A DNA stretch of 6,262 nucleotides from Desulfobacula sp. (GTDB taxonomy: Bacteria > Desulfobacterota > Desulfobacteria > Desulfobacterales > Desulfobacteraceae), in the NCBI GenBank assembly GCA_029940245.1, contig JAOZRF010000171.1, positions 1 to 6,262 of the forward strand, written 5' to 3'. Made by a program: the position numbers and the translations under genes. Of this stretch, positions 5,907 to 6,262 are shown one piece after another. The notes under the pieces were generated by a model. That model was not told where the DNA came from and did no database searches. It saw only the letters and a list, made by a program, of their open reading frames with translations. The stretch's first letter is position 1, and each line of letters begins with the position of its first letter.

Positions 5907-6262
5907 CAGATATTCATGGCAAATTTGAAAAAATTGCAAAGATTAAGGATGTTATATCGCAGGAAAATCCTGATATTCTTGTCATTGCCGGAGATATAAC
6001 CAATTATTTTTCTCCTTTGAAAACTCTGGAACTATTAAAGGATATACACATCCCCATTCTGGCTATCCGGGGCAACTCGGACCTGAAACGAGTTGAAGGG
6101 CTTTTACAGGACCAGAAAAATATCACGCTTCTGAACCATATACCTGTGGCATATCAGGATATCCCATTCCTTGGCCTGAATGGAACCATCCCTTTACCCT
6201 TTCTTTCTAAAATCAGATTCCGGGAAACTCACTTTTTTGACAGGCTTAAATCCAGTATCACG
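5888..6262 (+). CDS. Calcineurin-like metallophosphoesterase, 3' end outside window
   Basis: The frame is open from ATG at 5888 to the right edge (125 codons visible) with no stop. The N-terminal half of a calcineurin-like phosphoesterase is plain: MRIYAVADIHGK gives the D-x-H metal-binding motif (Asp8, His10), LVIAGDITNY gives the GD motif (Asp36), and IRGNSD gives the GN-x-D motif (Asn63, Asp65). These residues bind a binuclear metal centre and the phosphate. The later His-containing motifs would lie beyond the window. The family hydrolyses phosphomonoesters or phosphodiesters, including cyclic nucleotides and nucleic acids, and the substrate cannot be chosen here. The start codon overlaps the ParD-like gene by 19 bases, with a weak AAGGA at 5872-5876 as possible ribosome binding site, so translational coupling is likely. 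The ATG immediately precedes the first beta strand, as expected for cytoplasmic members; no signal peptide is present. Confidence 0.88.
   Translation, partial: MRIYAVADIHGKFEKIAKIKDVISQENPDILVIAGDITNYFSPLKTLELLKDIHIPILAIRGNSDLKRVEGLLQDQKNITLLNHIPVAYQDIPFLGLNGTIPLPFLSKIRFRETHFFDRLKSSIT

Noticed and set aside
1..6262. CRISPR array, tRNA or rRNA genes, prophage or integrase features
   Set aside because: No regularly spaced direct repeats, no tRNA-like cloverleaf and no phage or recombinase coding sequence could be seen by reading both strands.

Overview
This window looks like a chromosomal segment of an anaerobic deltaproteobacterium, most likely a marine sulfate reducer of the Desulfobacteraceae type (Desulfobacterota). 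That placement is an inference. It rests on the gene mix (histidine utilisation genes, a membrane-anchored reductive-dehalogenase-like protein, a two-subunit NDP-forming acyl-CoA synthetase, an orphan ParD-like antitoxin) and on moderate base composition with AT-rich intergenic DNA. No rRNA or other marker gene is present to confirm it.

Layout. Positions 1-1925 (+) hold the end of a histidine-degradation (hut) segment: the C-terminal third of urocanate hydratase (hutU, cut by the left edge) and a complete imidazolonepropionase (hutI), which catalyse consecutive steps. Positions 1929-2012 hold a strong imperfect inverted repeat, a REP/MITE-like element, wedged between hutI and the next ribosome binding site. 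Positions 2030-3394 (+) encode a reductive-dehalogenase-family protein. It has three N-terminal membrane helices in place of a Tat signal peptide and carries two [4Fe-4S] motifs. Positions 3457-5537 (-) carry a two-gene operon for an NDP-forming acyl-CoA synthetase (alpha then beta, five bases apart), convergent with the dehalogenase-like gene. Positions 5538-5678 are an AT-rich divergent control region. Positions 5679-6262 (+) carry a small ParD-like antitoxin whose 3' end overlaps the start of a calcineurin-like metallophosphoesterase, which is cut by the right edge.

How the genes work together. HutU and HutI turn urocanate into N-formimino-L-glutamate. The acyl-CoA synthetase can couple acyl-CoA cleavage to ATP formation and would suit energy conservation from amino-acid or organic-acid breakdown, but its substrate cannot be read from the sequence. 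The dehalogenase-like protein has no neighbouring rdhB, regulator or corrinoid gene here, so its role is open. The most interesting points are its fused membrane anchor with a predicted cytoplasm-facing catalytic domain, the palindromic repeat directly upstream of it, and the antitoxin coupled to a phosphoesterase instead of to a recognisable toxin.
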